NCBI RefSeq assembly: GCF_913778665.1
Contig: NZ_CAJYVQ010000008.1
Span: forward strand, 558,001-622,000
Length of the DNA stretch: 64,000 nt
Direction: 5' to 3'
Source of the DNA: an uncultured Stenotrophomonas sp.
Lineage (GTDB): Bacteria; Pseudomonadota; Gammaproteobacteria; Xanthomonadales; Xanthomonadaceae
Positions 27,974 through 37,733 of this stretch are shown piece after piece; position 1 is the first letter of the stretch; the number at the start of each line of letters is the position of its first letter. A model generated the notes under the pieces. It searched no databases, had not been told where the DNA came from, and saw only the letters and a program-made list of their open reading frames with translations. Position numbers and translations under genes: made by a program.

Positions 27974-28666
27974 ATGAAGCGAAGCGATGACCAGGATGCC
28001 AGCGTGAAAGGCGAGACCGTGGTGCGGATCACCCTGTGGGTGTTGTGGAGCCTGTGGGGCGTCGCCTGCGTGGTGCTGGCGCTGGGCGCCATCGCCAATC
28101 ATCTGGCCTCGCGCACCCAGACCCTGCCGCTGCTGCTGAGCCCGGGCGCGACGGCCGAGGTCACCGTCTACCGCTTCATCGATGACCAACTGCGGCTGCG
28201 ACTGCGCTATGCCGCGGACGGTACTCAGGCTGACCCTGAAGTTCTGCTGCGCATCGATACTCCCTCCGATCATGGAGACTTCCGCGCGGGAGAGCGTTCG
28301 GGCGTGGCCGGGCAGGGCATCAACCGCAGGCTGGCATCGGTTAAATCCAGCGGCCTCACGGCGCCCTACTTCGGCTATGGCCGCGGCGATGCATTGCCGC
28401 GCGGCCGTTCATGGCTGCGGGTAACCGTGCTGGAGGTGGACCCGGCTCTGGCCGGCCGTGCGGCCTCGGTGGACCTGCAGCCACCGCTGGACCTGCTGAA
28501 GCTGACCGACCTGGATTACATCTGGTTGTGGCCGTTCTTCTTCTGGAAGATGGCGGCGCTGTTCCTGCTGATTCCAGGGGTCGCGTTGGCCGTCTTTACT
28601 CTGGTGTTGCGGCGCTCGCGGCACCGGGCATCAGCGCCGCCGACTTCAGCAGGGGATAGGGGTTGA
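27974..28666 (+). CDS. Hypothetical membrane protein with periplasmic domain
   Basis: The 230-residue product has one membrane helix near residues 20-42 and another near 190-213. Between them is a polar domain of about 145 residues that should face the periplasm. The last 17 residues are basic, Ser/Ala-rich and cytosolic. I do not recognise the family. The ATG at 27974 has no strong ribosome-binding site; a later GTG near 28004 could also serve. The 3' end overlaps the convergent M23 peptidase gene by 71 bp, so the true stop context is shared. Confidence 0.65.
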   Translation: MKRSDDQDASVKGETVVRITLWVLWSLWGVACVVLALGAIANHLASRTQTLPLLLSPGATAEVTVYRFIDDQLRLRLRYAADGTQADPEVLLRIDTPSDHGDFRAGERSGVAGQGINRRLASVKSSGLTAPYFGYGRGDALPRGRSWLRVTVLEVDPALAGRAASVDLQPPLDLLKLTDLDYIWLWPFFFWKMAALFLLIPGVALAVFTLVLRRSRHRASAPPTSAGDRG

Positions 28667-29252
28667 TCGATTCCCCCTTCCACCACTGCTTCTCCGGCCC
28701 CAGCACGTGCACCTCGAAGTGCAGGTGCGGCGCGTCGGCACTGGCATTGCCGGTGCTGCCTACATAGCCGATCACCTCACCGCGCTTGATCACCTGCTTT
28801 TCGGCCAGGCCATCGGCATAGCGCTGCAGGTGCGCGTAGTAGTAGCACCAGCGTCCGCTGGGCTCGAACTGGTAGATCGTCAGCCCACCGCGCTTGCTGT
28901 CAAACAGTTTTTCCACCGTGCCATCGGCCACGGCCAGCACCGGCGTTCCGGCATCGGCCATGATGTCGATGGCATCGTGTACGCGTCCTTCGCTGCGGGC
29001 ATCGGTGAAGGTGTCGCGCAACTGCGAGGGCAGTACGCCCTGCACCGGCAGCAGCAGACCGCCCGGTGCTGCGTCCAGGCTGGCCGGCAGCGGCGCGCTC
29101 GGTGTGGTCGCTTCCGCCGTCGGCGTTGCCGCCTCGGTGGGGGGCTTTGCTGGCGAGGACGCCGCCGTGGGTTCGGCGGCATCGCGGCGCAGCCACCAGC
29201 CCAGTGCCACGCCCAGCAGCACGCCCAGCACGATCAGCTGCGAAAGACGCAT
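28596..29252 (-). CDS. M23 family metallopeptidase
   Basis: The 218-residue protein has an N-terminal membrane anchor (residues 3-20), a Pro/Ala/Thr-rich linker (28-58) and an M23/LytM domain. Zinc ligands are visible: HDAID near residue 92 and LHFEVH near residue 177, with the HLQRY region between. Such enzymes cut peptidoglycan cross-bridges in the periplasm. It starts 4 bp after the stop of the L,D-transpeptidase gene, so the two should be co-expressed as a cutting and cross-linking pair. Both HxxxD and HxH are intact, suggesting an active enzyme. Confidence 0.9.
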   Translation of the reverse strand: MRLSQLIVLGVLLGVALGWWLRRDAAEPTAASSPAKPPTEAATPTAEATTPSAPLPASLDAAPGGLLLPVQGVLPSQLRDTFTDARSEGRVHDAIDIMADAGTPVLAVADGTVEKLFDSKRGGLTIYQFEPSGRWCYYYAHLQRYADGLAEKQVIKRGEVIGYVGSTGNASADAPHLHFEVHVLGPEKQWWKGESINPYPLLKSAALMPGAASAATPE

Positions 29253-29256
29253 TGGC

Positions 29257-30216
29257 TTACTCCTGCATCACCACGGGGACGGAGGTATCCACCGCATCGG
29301 CCACGCGCAGCGCATCCCAGTTGGTCATGCGCACGCAGCCATGCGATTCGGTCTTGCCGACATGGCTGGGTACCGGCGTTCCGTGCAGGCCATAGTGGGG
29401 TTTGGACAGATCGATCCAGACCCGGCCCACCGGGTTGTTCGGACCGGGCGGCAGCGTAGCCTTCTTGTCGCCCTTGCGCGCATCCCAGAACAGCTTGGGA
29501 TTGTAGTGGAACGGCGGGTCACGATACACGCCGAGAATTTTCCATTCACCGATTGGCAGCGGATCATGCTGGCTGCCGGACGACACTGGCACCTGTGCGA
29601 TCACCTTGTCCTGCGCATCGAGCAACTGCAGGGTGGAATCGGACTTGTCGACCACGATCTTCGCCGCCTTCGGCAATGCCGCAGGCGCGATGTTGGGTAC
29701 CTGGATGCGGTTGCCAGCCTTGGCCAGATCAACGCCGGGATTGAGTGCTTTCAGCAATGCCGGCGAGGCATGGAAGCGCTCGCCGAGTGATTCCTCGACG
29801 CTGCTGTAGCCCAGCGCCTTCAGCTTTGCCTGCGCTGCGGGCGTCTTTGGAACGGCGACGAATGGCCCTGCCACGTCCTCAGCGGTGAGCGTGTGGCTGG
29901 CCAGTGGCACGACCGTATCGGCCTGCAGGGCCTTCCAGGTGATGTCGTCCAGCTCTCCGCTCGCCGTCAGGCCGTGGGCGGCCTGGAAGCCGGCCACAGC
30001 GCGGCGCTGGTTGCTGCCGACTTCACCATCGATCTCCCCCGGGGAGAAATTGGCACGATCGAGAAGCACCTGCGCGTGCAGCGGCGAACGGGTCGCGGTA
30101 TCCGGTCCGGCCTTCTCGGCAATGGGTTCCGGCAGGTGGGCCGGCGGCGGCACCTGCGCGAAGGCGGGCGACACCAGCAAGGACAGGGCGAGCAGGGCGG
30201 GGCGGCGTACGGGCAT
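29257..30216 (-). CDS. L,D-transpeptidase (YkuD) with peptidoglycan-binding domain
   Basis: This periplasmic enzyme forms 3-3 peptidoglycan cross-links or anchors proteins. A signal peptide (residues 1-22, ending AFA) is followed by a PG_binding_1 domain (about 50-95), a LysM-like linker (about 130-175) and the YkuD domain (about 195-318). The catalytic motif SHGCVRM has nucleophile Cys294 and His292. The 319-residue length and ErfK/YbiS-like order are normal. ATG 30216 is chosen for the signal peptide; the open frame upstream is non-coding. It is followed at 4-bp distance by the M23 gene. Confidence 0.93.
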   Translation of the reverse strand: MPVRRPALLALSLLVSPAFAQVPPPAHLPEPIAEKAGPDTATRSPLHAQVLLDRANFSPGEIDGEVGSNQRRAVAGFQAAHGLTASGELDDITWKALQADTVVPLASHTLTAEDVAGPFVAVPKTPAAQAKLKALGYSSVEESLGERFHASPALLKALNPGVDLAKAGNRIQVPNIAPAALPKAAKIVVDKSDSTLQLLDAQDKVIAQVPVSSGSQHDPLPIGEWKILGVYRDPPFHYNPKLFWDARKGDKKATLPPGPNNPVGRVWIDLSKPHYGLHGTPVPSHVGKTESHGCVRMTNWDALRVADAVDTSVPVVMQE

Positions 30217-30394
30217 GGAGATCTCCGGCAGATGGCAGCTCCACCCTGCCCGCAGAGGCTGCGCAGCCTCCGTGAAAGCAACCTGATGCCGGCATGAGCA
30301 GGGCAGCCCTGGTGTGGCCCAGGCCCTTGTCGCAGCGGTACGGGACGGGGCCTCACCAAGGTGAACGGCTGCCGACGCCCGTGCGCGTTGCCGA

Positions 30395-30422
30395 TCAAGA
30401 TTGCCGGTGGCGCGGCCGATAC
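30395..30422 (+). promoter_or_regulatory. Candidate sigma28 (FliA) promoter of the chemoreceptor gene
   Basis: TCAAG at 30395-30399 and GCCGATAC at 30415-30422 are separated by 15 bp, close to the flagellar consensus TAAA-N15-GCCGATAA. The chemoreceptor ATG is 31 bp further on. The -35 is one base off and the -10 one base off. Confidence 0.5.
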
Positions 30423-30452
30423 GGGCGCATCCCCCCGTTTTGGATACCCCCA

Positions 30453-32576
30453 ATGAATTACTTGAGGAACGTCAGGGTTGCCTGGCGTCTTGGGCTGGGC
30501 TTTGGCCTGTTGCTGCTGCTGGTTGCCGCCGTGGTAGCCACCGGCGCCACCGCCAGTGTCGTGCAGAAGCGCGCGATGCAGCAGGTGGTCGATATCAGCG
30601 TGGCCAAGGTGCGTCTTTTGTCGCAGATGCTCGATGCCAACAACCAGATGATGGTGGTGCGGCGCGAGATGCTGATCCGCCAGGGCGATGACCGGGGCCA
30701 CGATGAGCAGCGCATCGCCGATCTGGTCAAGCGCTACGAGGCCAGCTGGACCGCCTACCAGGCGCTGCCCAGCGACGCCGATGGCAAGGCCATCGCGGAA
30801 ACCATCGCGGCCAAGCGGGCCATCGCGCGCCCGCTCAACAAGCAGACCAGCGAACTGATGGAGCACGGCGACTATCCCGGCGCCGTGGCGCTGACCCTGG
30901 GCCCGGTGCAGGAAGCGGCCAATGGCTGGAACAAGGCGCTGTCCGATGGCGTGGACTTCGAAGAGAAGGAAAGCCGTGAAGCGGCCGCCGAAGCGATCCG
31001 CCTGGGTGAGCGAAGCCTGCTGCAGCTGCTGGTGCTGGGCGGCGTTGCGCTGCTGGTCGGTATCGGTGCCTCGGTGATGATCGGCCGCAGCCTGACCGGC
31101 CCGCTGGCCCGCGCGGTGAACCTGGCTGAGCGCCTGTCCAAGGGCCAGCTGGACCAGGAGTTCCGTCTGGGCGGCCGTGACGAACTGACCCAGCTGGGTG
31201 AGGCGATGGCCAGCGTGCGGCAGAGCGTGCAGGCGGCCATCGGCGCGCAGCTGCAGATGGCCGAGCAGCACGAAGCCGGGGCGATCCGCTATCGCATGGA
31301 CGCCGGTGCATTCCCGGGCGACTTCGGCCGCATGGTGCAGGCCACCAACAGCCTGGTCGAATCGCACGTGCAGGTGGAACTGCTGATGGCCGAGGTGATG
31401 CAGCGCTACGCCATCGGCGACCTCAGCCGCGACCTGCCGGATTACCCGGGCGAGAAGGGCACGCTGACCCGCACCCTGGCCGCTGTGAAGCAGAGCCTGA
31501 TGGCGATCAACGCGCAGATCGATGAACTGGCCCGCGCCGCTCGCGCCGGCGATTTCAGCCTGCGTGGCGATGCCGCTGCGTTCCAGTACCAGTTCAAGGC
31601 GATGGTCGAGCACCTCAACGGCATGATGGCCAGTTCGCAGGCCAGCATCGCCGATGTTTCCGACGTGCTGCGCGCGATCTCGCACGGTGACCTGACCGCG
31701 CGCATGGACGGCGAGTACGACGGTGTGTTCGCGCGCATGCGTGACGACGCCAACACCACCACCGCACAGCTGACCGGCATCGTGCGTGGCATCCAGGTGG
31801 CTGCCGACAGCATCAACAACGCGGCGCAGGAACTGGCCGCCGGCAACAACGACCTGTCGCGCCGCACCGAGCAGCAGGCGGCCAACCTGGAAGAAGCCGC
31901 GGCGTCGATGGAGGAACTGACCTCGACCGTGCGCCAGAACGCCGAGCTGGCGCGACAGGCCGACAGCGAAGCGCATGCCGCCGGTGCCGCCGTGCGCGAG
32001 ACCGAGCAGGCGATGGCACAGATGGCGTCGGTGATGGGTGAGATCGATCAGTCCTCGGCACGCATCTCGGAAATCTCCACCGTTATCGACGGCATCGCGT
32101 TCCAGACCAACATCCTGGCGCTGAATGCTGCAGTGGAAGCCGCGCGTGCAGGCGAGCAGGGCCGTGGCTTTGCCGTGGTCGCCAGCGAAGTACGCACGCT
32201 CGCGCAGCGCGCCGGTGTCGCCGCCAAGGAGATCAAGGAGCTGATCGAAGACGCCGCTGCCAAGGTGAAAAGTGGCCTGGCAGTGACCGTTGAATCGGAA
32301 GCCGCGATCGCACGCGTAGCCCAGGCCAGCTCGCGCACCACCCAGCTGATGAGCGACATTGCAGCGGCGAGCAAGGAGCAGGCAGCCGGTATCGAACAAG
32401 TCAACCAGGTGGTGGTGCAGATGGACCAGGTGACCCAGCAGAACGCGGCGTTGGTGGAAGAAGCCACCGCCGCCAGCCGCGCGCTGGAAGAGCAGGCGCA
32501 TGCACTGACCACGTCGGTGTCGGTGTTTCAGCTGGAAGGTGCACCGGTTCCTGCTGTGTCCCGCCGCGCAGCCTGA
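30453..32576 (+). CDS. Methyl-accepting chemotaxis protein with several HAMP units
   Basis: This transmembrane chemoreceptor has 707 residues. It has TM1 (about 10-32), a four-helix-bundle-like periplasmic sensor (about 35-188), TM2 (about 189-210) and a HAMP domain (about 211-265). Two further HAMP-like stretches cover about 290-440 ([11 protein letters not shown] and [14 protein letters not shown] mark repeats). The signalling domain (about 450-690) carries the conserved hairpin tip [20 protein letters not shown]. No C-terminal CheR-tether pentapeptide is seen. It stands alone, with a terminator at 32603-32628. The ligand is not predictable. Confidence 0.93.
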   Translation: MNYLRNVRVAWRLGLGFGLLLLLVAAVVATGATASVVQKRAMQQVVDISVAKVRLLSQMLDANNQMMVVRREMLIRQGDDRGHDEQRIADLVKRYEASWTAYQALPSDADGKAIAETIAAKRAIARPLNKQTSELMEHGDYPGAVALTLGPVQEAANGWNKALSDGVDFEEKESREAAAEAIRLGERSLLQLLVLGGVALLVGIGASVMIGRSLTGPLARAVNLAERLSKGQLDQEFRLGGRDELTQLGEAMASVRQSVQAAIGAQLQMAEQHEAGAIRYRMDAGAFPGDFGRMVQATNSLVESHVQVELLMAEVMQRYAIGDLSRDLPDYPGEKGTLTRTLAAVKQSLMAINAQIDELARAARAGDFSLRGDAAAFQYQFKAMVEHLNGMMASSQASIADVSDVLRAISHGDLTARMDGEYDGVFARMRDDANTTTAQLTGIVRGIQVAADSINNAAQELAAGNNDLSRRTEQQAANLEEAAASMEELTSTVRQNAELARQADSEAHAAGAAVRETEQAMAQMASVMGEIDQSSARISEISTVIDGIAFQTNILALNAAVEAARAGEQGRGFAVVASEVRTLAQRAGVAAKEIKELIEDAAAKVKSGLAVTVESEAAIARVAQASSRTTQLMSDIAAASKEQAAGIEQVNQVVVQMDQVTQQNAALVEEATAASRALEEQAHALTTSVSVFQLEGAPVPAVSRRAA

Positions 32577-32602
32577 GCCGGCTGCCGGTGTGGCGACAGG
32601 AG

Positions 32603-32628
32603 TACGGCCGCCTTGAGCGGCCGTATTT
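32603..32628 (+). terminator. Terminator after the chemoreceptor gene
   Basis: TACGGCCGC-CTTGA-GCGGCCGTA followed by TTT forms a perfect 9-bp stem 26 bp after the stop. The T run is short. It separates the chemoreceptor from the convergent histone-like gene. Confidence 0.7.
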
Positions 32629-32726
32629 CGCTGGAAGAGCAGCATCCACTGCTACAGATCCTTGCTGACGCAGCTGCAGCCGAAGTGGCCGCGTGGATGA
32701 GGACGTTGCCGCGTTGAACGATGTGC

Positions 32727-33152
32727 TCAGCCGCGCGCGCGGGTGCGCGCGGCTTTCTTCGCTGCCACCTTGCGCACGGTCTTCTTCGCCGCGGTCTTCT
32801 TTGCGGCTTTCTTGGTGGCTGTCTTGCGAGCCGGTGTCTTCTTTGCCGCCGCCTTCTTGACTGTCGTCTTCTTCGCAGGTGCCTTCTTCGCCGCCGTCGT
32901 CTTGGCTGCGGCCTTCTTTGTGGCCGACTTCCTGGCAGGCGACTTTTTGGCAGCCTTCTTGCTGGTCGCCTTCTTCGCGCCCTTGCGGCCACTGCCACTG
33001 CGCTTGCCACCGCCATCCTGCTTGTTGACGGTGGCCCAGGCGATGCGCTCGGCTGTGCTTTCACTCGCGCCGCGCGCGCGCTCGCTTTCCTCGATATGTT
33101 CGGCCTGGCGCTTCTGCTTGTCGGTGTAGGCAGATTTGTCACCCTGGGACAT
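32727..33152 (-). CDS. Histone H1-like Lys/Ala-rich protein
   Basis: This 141-residue basic protein has two parts. Residues 1-50 are polar (SAYTDKQKRQAEHIEESERAR and ASESTAERIAWATVNKQ), a module often annotated as plasmid stabilisation protein. Residues 52-141 are about 90 residues of KKAAAK/TTKK-type repeats like those of histone H1, AlgP and PhaF tails. It probably coats DNA non-specifically. It starts 23 bp after the katE stop on the same strand with a GGAG site, so it should be co-expressed with catalase. The repeated DNA is low-complexity coding sequence, not an array. Confidence 0.82.
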   Translation of the reverse strand: MSQGDKSAYTDKQKRQAEHIEESERARGASESTAERIAWATVNKQDGGGKRSGSGRKGAKKATSKKAAKKSPARKSATKKAAAKTTAAKKAPAKKTTVKKAAAKKTPARKTATKKAAKKTAAKKTVRKVAAKKAARTRARG

Positions 33153-33175
33153 GTCGTTTCTCCGGGAAGGATGAT

Positions 33176-35266
33176 TCAGGCCAGCAGGCGCAGCTTGGGT
33201 TCGCGCGCCCACTGGCGGGTGGCCGCGGCAGCCAGGAAACCCTTGGCGTCCTCGGCCTCGACGATGCCGGCATCGTTGCCCACGCGCGCGGCCTTCAACA
33301 GCGCCTGGCCACCCGCATCGCAGGCGATCGCCTTAAGATGGGCCCAGGCATGGCTGACGAACTCCACCGCGGCCGCTTCCTTGACCAGCCCTTTGGCGGC
33401 GTCTGCGCTGAGCACCACCGCCACCGCATCGAACAGCACGGACGGCGTGCCGGCCAACTGGCCGTCGGCGGCCTGCACCTTGCCATCGCTCAGGCGCGCG
33501 CCGCCCACCTTCGGCGCGACCAGCTTCACCTCGGCGCCGGCCTTCTGCGCGGCCTTGCGCAGGCTGGCGATCAACCCCGCATCCGAGCCTTCGTCGAACA
33601 GGATGCCGATGCAGCGCCCCTGCAGCGTGTCCTTGGTACGGCCGATGATGCGCACTTCGGGAATGGCGGGCATGTCGCGTGCCGGCGTTGCGGTCGGCGC
33701 GGGTTCGGGCAGGTCTGCCAGCGCCAGTCCGTCGGCCACGCGCTTGGCCAGCGATTCATCGATGTTGCGCAGATGGCTGATCGTACGCACGCGCACCTTC
33801 AGCGTTTCCACCTTCGACAATTCGAACACCAGCGCCGAGGCGAGGTGTGCCTGCTCGGGCTTTTCCAGGCTGCGGAAGAACGCCCGCGCCTGGCTGTAAT
33901 GGTCGGCGAAGCTCTCTGCACGGGTGCGCCCCTTGCGTCCGTCGTCGGCCGTGGCGTGGCTGCGGAAACCAGCCTGCGTCTCGCGCGGGCTGTCGTCTTC
34001 CAACGAACTGGGGTCATACGCCACGCGCCCCTTCGGCACCTGCATCTGCATGTGCCCATCGCGCTGGTGGTTGGCGAAGGGGCACTTGGGCGCATTGACC
34101 GGAATCTGGTGGAAGTTCGGGCCGCCCAGCCGGATCAGCTGCGTATCCAGATACGAGAACAGGCGCCCCTGCAGCAGCGGGTCGTTGCTGAAGTCGATGC
34201 CCGGCGGCACGTTGGCCGGGCAGAATGCCACCTGCTCGGTTTCGGCGAAGAAATTGTCCGGCCAGCGGTCCAGCACCATCCTGCCGATCACCTGCAGCGG
34301 CACCAGCGATTCGGGAATGATCTTGGTCGGGTCCAGGTGGTCGAACGGGAACGCTTCGGCGTCTTCCTCGCTGAACAGCTGCACGGCCAGTTCCCATTCG
34401 GGGAAGTCGCCGCGCTGGATGGCCTCGAACAGGTCGCGACGGTGGAAGTCATTGTCGGCGGCCTGCAGCTTCAGCGCTTCGTCCCAGACGGTGGACTGGA
34501 TGCCCAGTTTCGGCCGCCAGTGGAACTTGACGAAGGTGGAATCGCCGGCCTCGTTCAACAGGCGGAAGCTGTGCACGCCGAAGCCTTCTATCATGCGCAG
34601 GGACCGCGGAATGGCGCGGTCGCTCATCGCCCACATGATCATGTGCATCGACTCGGGCATCAGCGAAATGAAATCCCAGAACGTGTCGTGCGCGCTGGCC
34701 GCTTGGGGGAAGGCGCGGTCCGGTTCCATCTTCACCGCGTGCACCAGGTCGGGGAATTTCATCGCGTCCTGGATGAAGAAGACCGGGATGTTGTTGCCCA
34801 CCAGGTCCCAGTTGCCTTCCGGCGTGTAGAACTTCACCGCGAAGCCGCGCACGTCACGCGGGGTGTCGACCGAACCGGCGCCGCCGGCCACGGTGGAAAA
34901 GCGGGTGAACACAGGCGTCTTCGTGCCCACCTCGGTGAGCACGCGGGCGCGGGTGTACTTGCCCAGCGACCGGGTCAACTGAAAGTAGCCATGGGCGGCG
35001 CTGCCGCGCGCGTGCACGATGCGCTCGGGAATGCGCTCATGGTCGAAGTGGGTGATCTTCTCGCGCAGGATGAAATCTTCCAGCAGGGTGGGGCCGCGTG
35101 GCCCCTGGCGCAGCGAATTCTGGTTGTCGGCAACCGGGATGCCCTGGGCGGTGGTCATGGGCGGGTGCGTGCCGCCGGCGTGCAGATGCAGTTCGTCGCC
35201 TTCGCCGCGGCGCTGGCTGGGGGACGGGGTGGGTGCGCGCTTGCCGGTCTGCTTGCTGGCGGCCAT
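33176..35266 (-). CDS. katE: Large-subunit catalase HPII
   Basis: This monofunctional haem catalase converts hydrogen peroxide to water and oxygen. The 696 residues place it in the large clade: a catalase core (about 45-535) with [18 protein letters not shown] (catalytic His in VHARG), followed by a flavodoxin/class I amidotransferase-like C-terminal domain (about 545-690). The N-terminal 35 residues are low-complexity. A GGAGCTC sequence precedes ATG 35266. It leads a likely two-gene unit with the histone-like gene and diverges from a PAS-AraC regulator that may control it; that control is inference. Confidence 0.96.
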   Translation of the reverse strand: MAASKQTGKRAPTPSPSQRRGEGDELHLHAGGTHPPMTTAQGIPVADNQNSLRQGPRGPTLLEDFILREKITHFDHERIPERIVHARGSAAHGYFQLTRSLGKYTRARVLTEVGTKTPVFTRFSTVAGGAGSVDTPRDVRGFAVKFYTPEGNWDLVGNNIPVFFIQDAMKFPDLVHAVKMEPDRAFPQAASAHDTFWDFISLMPESMHMIMWAMSDRAIPRSLRMIEGFGVHSFRLLNEAGDSTFVKFHWRPKLGIQSTVWDEALKLQAADNDFHRRDLFEAIQRGDFPEWELAVQLFSEEDAEAFPFDHLDPTKIIPESLVPLQVIGRMVLDRWPDNFFAETEQVAFCPANVPPGIDFSNDPLLQGRLFSYLDTQLIRLGGPNFHQIPVNAPKCPFANHQRDGHMQMQVPKGRVAYDPSSLEDDSPRETQAGFRSHATADDGRKGRTRAESFADHYSQARAFFRSLEKPEQAHLASALVFELSKVETLKVRVRTISHLRNIDESLAKRVADGLALADLPEPAPTATPARDMPAIPEVRIIGRTKDTLQGRCIGILFDEGSDAGLIASLRKAAQKAGAEVKLVAPKVGGARLSDGKVQAADGQLAGTPSVLFDAVAVVLSADAAKGLVKEAAAVEFVSHAWAHLKAIACDAGGQALLKAARVGNDAGIVEAEDAKGFLAAAATRQWAREPKLRLLA

Positions 35267-35382
35267 CGGGAGCTCCGGGATCGAAGGACAAAGAAAGACT
35301 AAACAGTCGCCCCATGGCCGTTAACCCAGGGTCCGCCGCGGGTGAACGTACGGGCAAAAGCAGGCTCGGGTATGCTTGCCGC

Positions 35383-36105
35383 ATGCGAGTCGAGCCCGCC
35401 GACATCGAAGCCCTGTTCGACGCCATTCCGGACGTGCTGTTCTTCATCAAGGACCGCCAGGGGCGCTACACCCACGTCAACCAGACCATGCTGCGGCGGC
35501 TGGGCCTGCGCGCGCGCAAGGACGTGATCGGGCGCACCGCGGCCGAGATCTACCCGACCGGGCTCAGCGCAGACTACGTTGACCAGGACGCGCGCGTGTT
35601 GTCCGGCGAGGTGATCGAGAACCTGATGGAGCTGCATCTGTTCGCCAACCGCGAACCGGGCTGGTGCCTGACCTGCAAGCGCCCGCTGGTGGTCGATGGG
35701 GCCATCGAGGGGTTGATCGGCATTTCCCGCGACCTCGGCCAGAAGGACAGCCTCGGCACCCAGTACGAGCAGCTGAGGTTGGCGCTGGCCCACCTCAACG
35801 CGCACTATGCCGAGAACGTGCGCATGCAGACCCTGCTGGACATCACCGGCTTCTCGCTGTCGAAGCTGGAGCGCAGTTTCCGCAAGGTGTTCCAGATGAC
35901 CCCGCAGCAGGTGCTGACCCGGCTGCGGATCCAGATGGCCATGCACCTGCTGCATGGCGACGACAGCATCGCCTGCATCGGCCAGGCCTGCGGTTTCAGC
36001 GACCAGAGCGCCTTTACCCGCAAGTTCAAGGCTGAAACCGGTTTCTCGCCGCGCGCCTACCGCGCCCGTATTGGTGGCAACGTCGGCGAGCCCGCACTGG
36101 CGTGA
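35383..36105 (+). CDS. PAS-domain AraC family regulator
   Basis: The 240-residue product has an N-terminal PAS fold (about 5-115) with DVLFFIKDRQGRYTHVNQTM and GLIGISRDLG. A C-terminal AraC/XylS DNA-binding domain (about 135-232) carries two helix-turn-helix units and the signature GFSDQSAFTRKFKAETGFSP. PAS-AraC fusions sense a small molecule or redox signal in the cytosol. ATG 35383 is preferred by domain start, as the frame is open upstream into katE shadow. Divergent from katE across 116 bp; a permease gene follows 82 bp downstream. Confidence 0.88.
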   Translation: MRVEPADIEALFDAIPDVLFFIKDRQGRYTHVNQTMLRRLGLRARKDVIGRTAAEIYPTGLSADYVDQDARVLSGEVIENLMELHLFANREPGWCLTCKRPLVVDGAIEGLIGISRDLGQKDSLGTQYEQLRLALAHLNAHYAENVRMQTLLDITGFSLSKLERSFRKVFQMTPQQVLTRLRIQMAMHLLHGDDSIACIGQACGFSDQSAFTRKFKAETGFSPRAYRARIGGNVGEPALA

Positions 36106-36187
36106 GCCGCCTGCTGCGCTGTGCCTATCCCCGCGGGCATGGGACAGGGTAAGGTGTCGCCCCTGTAGCCCGCCGCCAGCCCCGCCG

Positions 36188-37555
36188 ATGCCCAACTCGA
36201 TTCCGACCGCTTCGCCGTCCCGCCTCGGACACTCGCTCAAGCCCCGCCAGCTGATCATGATGGGCCTGGGCAGTGCCATCGGCGCCGGCCTGTTCCTCGG
36301 CTCGGGTGTGGGCGTGCAGGCGGCCGGTCCGGCGGTGCTGGTGTCCTATCTTGTGGCCGGCGCGCTGGTCATCATCGTGATGAACGCCCTGGGCGAGATG
36401 GCGGCGGCCAAACCGACCAGCGGTGCGTTCTCGGTGTATGCCGCCGATGCCATGGGCGCCACTGCGGGCGCTACCGTCGGCTGGTTGTGGTGGGTGCAGC
36501 TGGTGATCGTGATCGCCGCCGAGGCGGTGGGGGCGGCCGGGCTGCTGGCCACCGTCTGGCCGGCGATACCGGTGCCGATGGCGGCGCTGGCCTTCATGCT
36601 GTTCTTCACCGCGATCAACCTGCTCGGGGTGAAGAACTTCGGCGAGTTCGAATTCTGGTTCGCCATCCTCAAGGTGGTGGCGATTCTGGCGTTCATTGCG
36701 ATCGGCGTGGCGCTGCTGATGGGCTGGTTGCCGCAGGTGACCTCCCCGGGCCTGAGCAACTTCACCGAACACGGCGGCTTCGCGCCGAAGGGCCTGGCCG
36801 GCATCGGTGCAGCGCTGCTGGTGGTGGTGTTCGCCTTCGGTGGCACCGAGATCGTGGCCGTGGCCGCGGCCGAGACCGAAGACCCCGAACGCAGCATTGC
36901 CCGCGCCATCCGCACCGTGGCCTGGCGCATCCTGGTGTTCTACATCGGCTCGCTGGGCGTGATCATCGCCGTGGTGCCCTGGACCAGCGAGGCGCTGAAG
37001 TCACCGTTCGCGGCGGTGCTGGATATCGCCCGTATTCCGGGTGCGGGCACCGCCATCACCCTGATCGCGGTGATCGCGCTGCTGTCGGCACTCAACGCCA
37101 ACCTCTATGGCGCCTCGCGAATGATGTATTCGCTGGCGCAGCGTCGTGAAGCGCCCGCCGTGCTGGGCTGGACTGATCCGCGCCAGGTGCCGGTGATCGC
37201 CGTTCTTGCCAGCGTGCTGTTCGGATTCGCCGCCACGGTGATGGAACTGCTGTTCCCGGACCGGGTACTGCCGGTGCTGCTCAACATTGTCGGTTCCACC
37301 TGTCTGCTGGTATGGACGCTGTCGCTGGTCTCGCAGCTGGTGCTGCGCCGCCGCGCCGATCGCCTCGGTACCCGCCTGCCGTTCCGCATGGCCGGTTTCC
37401 CTTGGCTGACGGTATGCGCGCTGGCGATCCTGGCGCTGATCTTCGGCCTGCTGCTGAGCGAGGCGCATACCCGCCTGCAGTTCCTGTCGATGGTGGCATT
37501 GACCGCCACGATCGCGGCTGGCAGTGCCATCGCACGGCGTATGCGCGAGGCGTGA
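36188..37555 (+). CDS. APC superfamily amino acid permease
   Basis: The 455-residue inner-membrane transporter has about twelve helices. The first helix carries the AAT-family signature MMGLGSAIGAGLFLGSGVGVQ, and helix 6 carries FAFGGTEIVAVAAAE. This subgroup (GabP/ProY/AnsP/LysP-like) imports amino acids by proton symport, but the substrate cannot be read from sequence. ATG 36188 follows weak ribosome-binding sequence. The gene follows the PAS-AraC regulator in the same direction and might be its target. A cluster of GTAG fragments follows the stop. Confidence 0.9.
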   Translation: MPNSIPTASPSRLGHSLKPRQLIMMGLGSAIGAGLFLGSGVGVQAAGPAVLVSYLVAGALVIIVMNALGEMAAAKPTSGAFSVYAADAMGATAGATVGWLWWVQLVIVIAAEAVGAAGLLATVWPAIPVPMAALAFMLFFTAINLLGVKNFGEFEFWFAILKVVAILAFIAIGVALLMGWLPQVTSPGLSNFTEHGGFAPKGLAGIGAALLVVVFAFGGTEIVAVAAAETEDPERSIARAIRTVAWRILVFYIGSLGVIIAVVPWTSEALKSPFAAVLDIARIPGAGTAITLIAVIALLSALNANLYGASRMMYSLAQRREAPAVLGWTDPRQVPVIAVLASVLFGFAATVMELLFPDRVLPVLLNIVGSTCLLVWTLSLVSQLVLRRRADRLGTRLPFRMAGFPWLTVCALAILALIFGLLLSEAHTRLQFLSMVALTATIAAGSAIARRMREA

Positions 37556-37601
37556 TTGGGTAAAGCCGGCCCTGGGGTCGGCTGCCGTCGCCGAATGTCC
37601 T

Positions 37602-37665
37602 GTAGCGCCGCCCCTATGGCCGGCTGCTTTGCGTGGTCGCCAGCCGAGCATGGGCTCGGCTCTAC
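37602..37665. repeat. GTAG repeat dimer, partly degenerate
   Basis: GTAGCGCCGCCCC then ATGGCCGGCTGC (37602-37627) is one unit. GCCAGCCGAGC then ATGGGCTCGGCTCTAC (37639-37665) is a second unit in reverse orientation. Together they form an inverted SMAG dimer between the permease and the VOC gene. The upstream bases 37559-37585 look like a third, eroded copy. Confidence 0.65.
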
Positions 37666-37733
37666 AACAGGCACACACTCCGCGTGGCACTGTGCAGGCA
37701 GGCCGTCATCGGCCCGTCGACCAGGAGTACCGC

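Noticed and set aside
32740..33000. Short tandem-like DNA repeats resembling an array
   Set aside because: They are codons for a Lys/Ala-rich histone-like tail in one reading frame; unit length and spacers are irregular, so not a CRISPR array.
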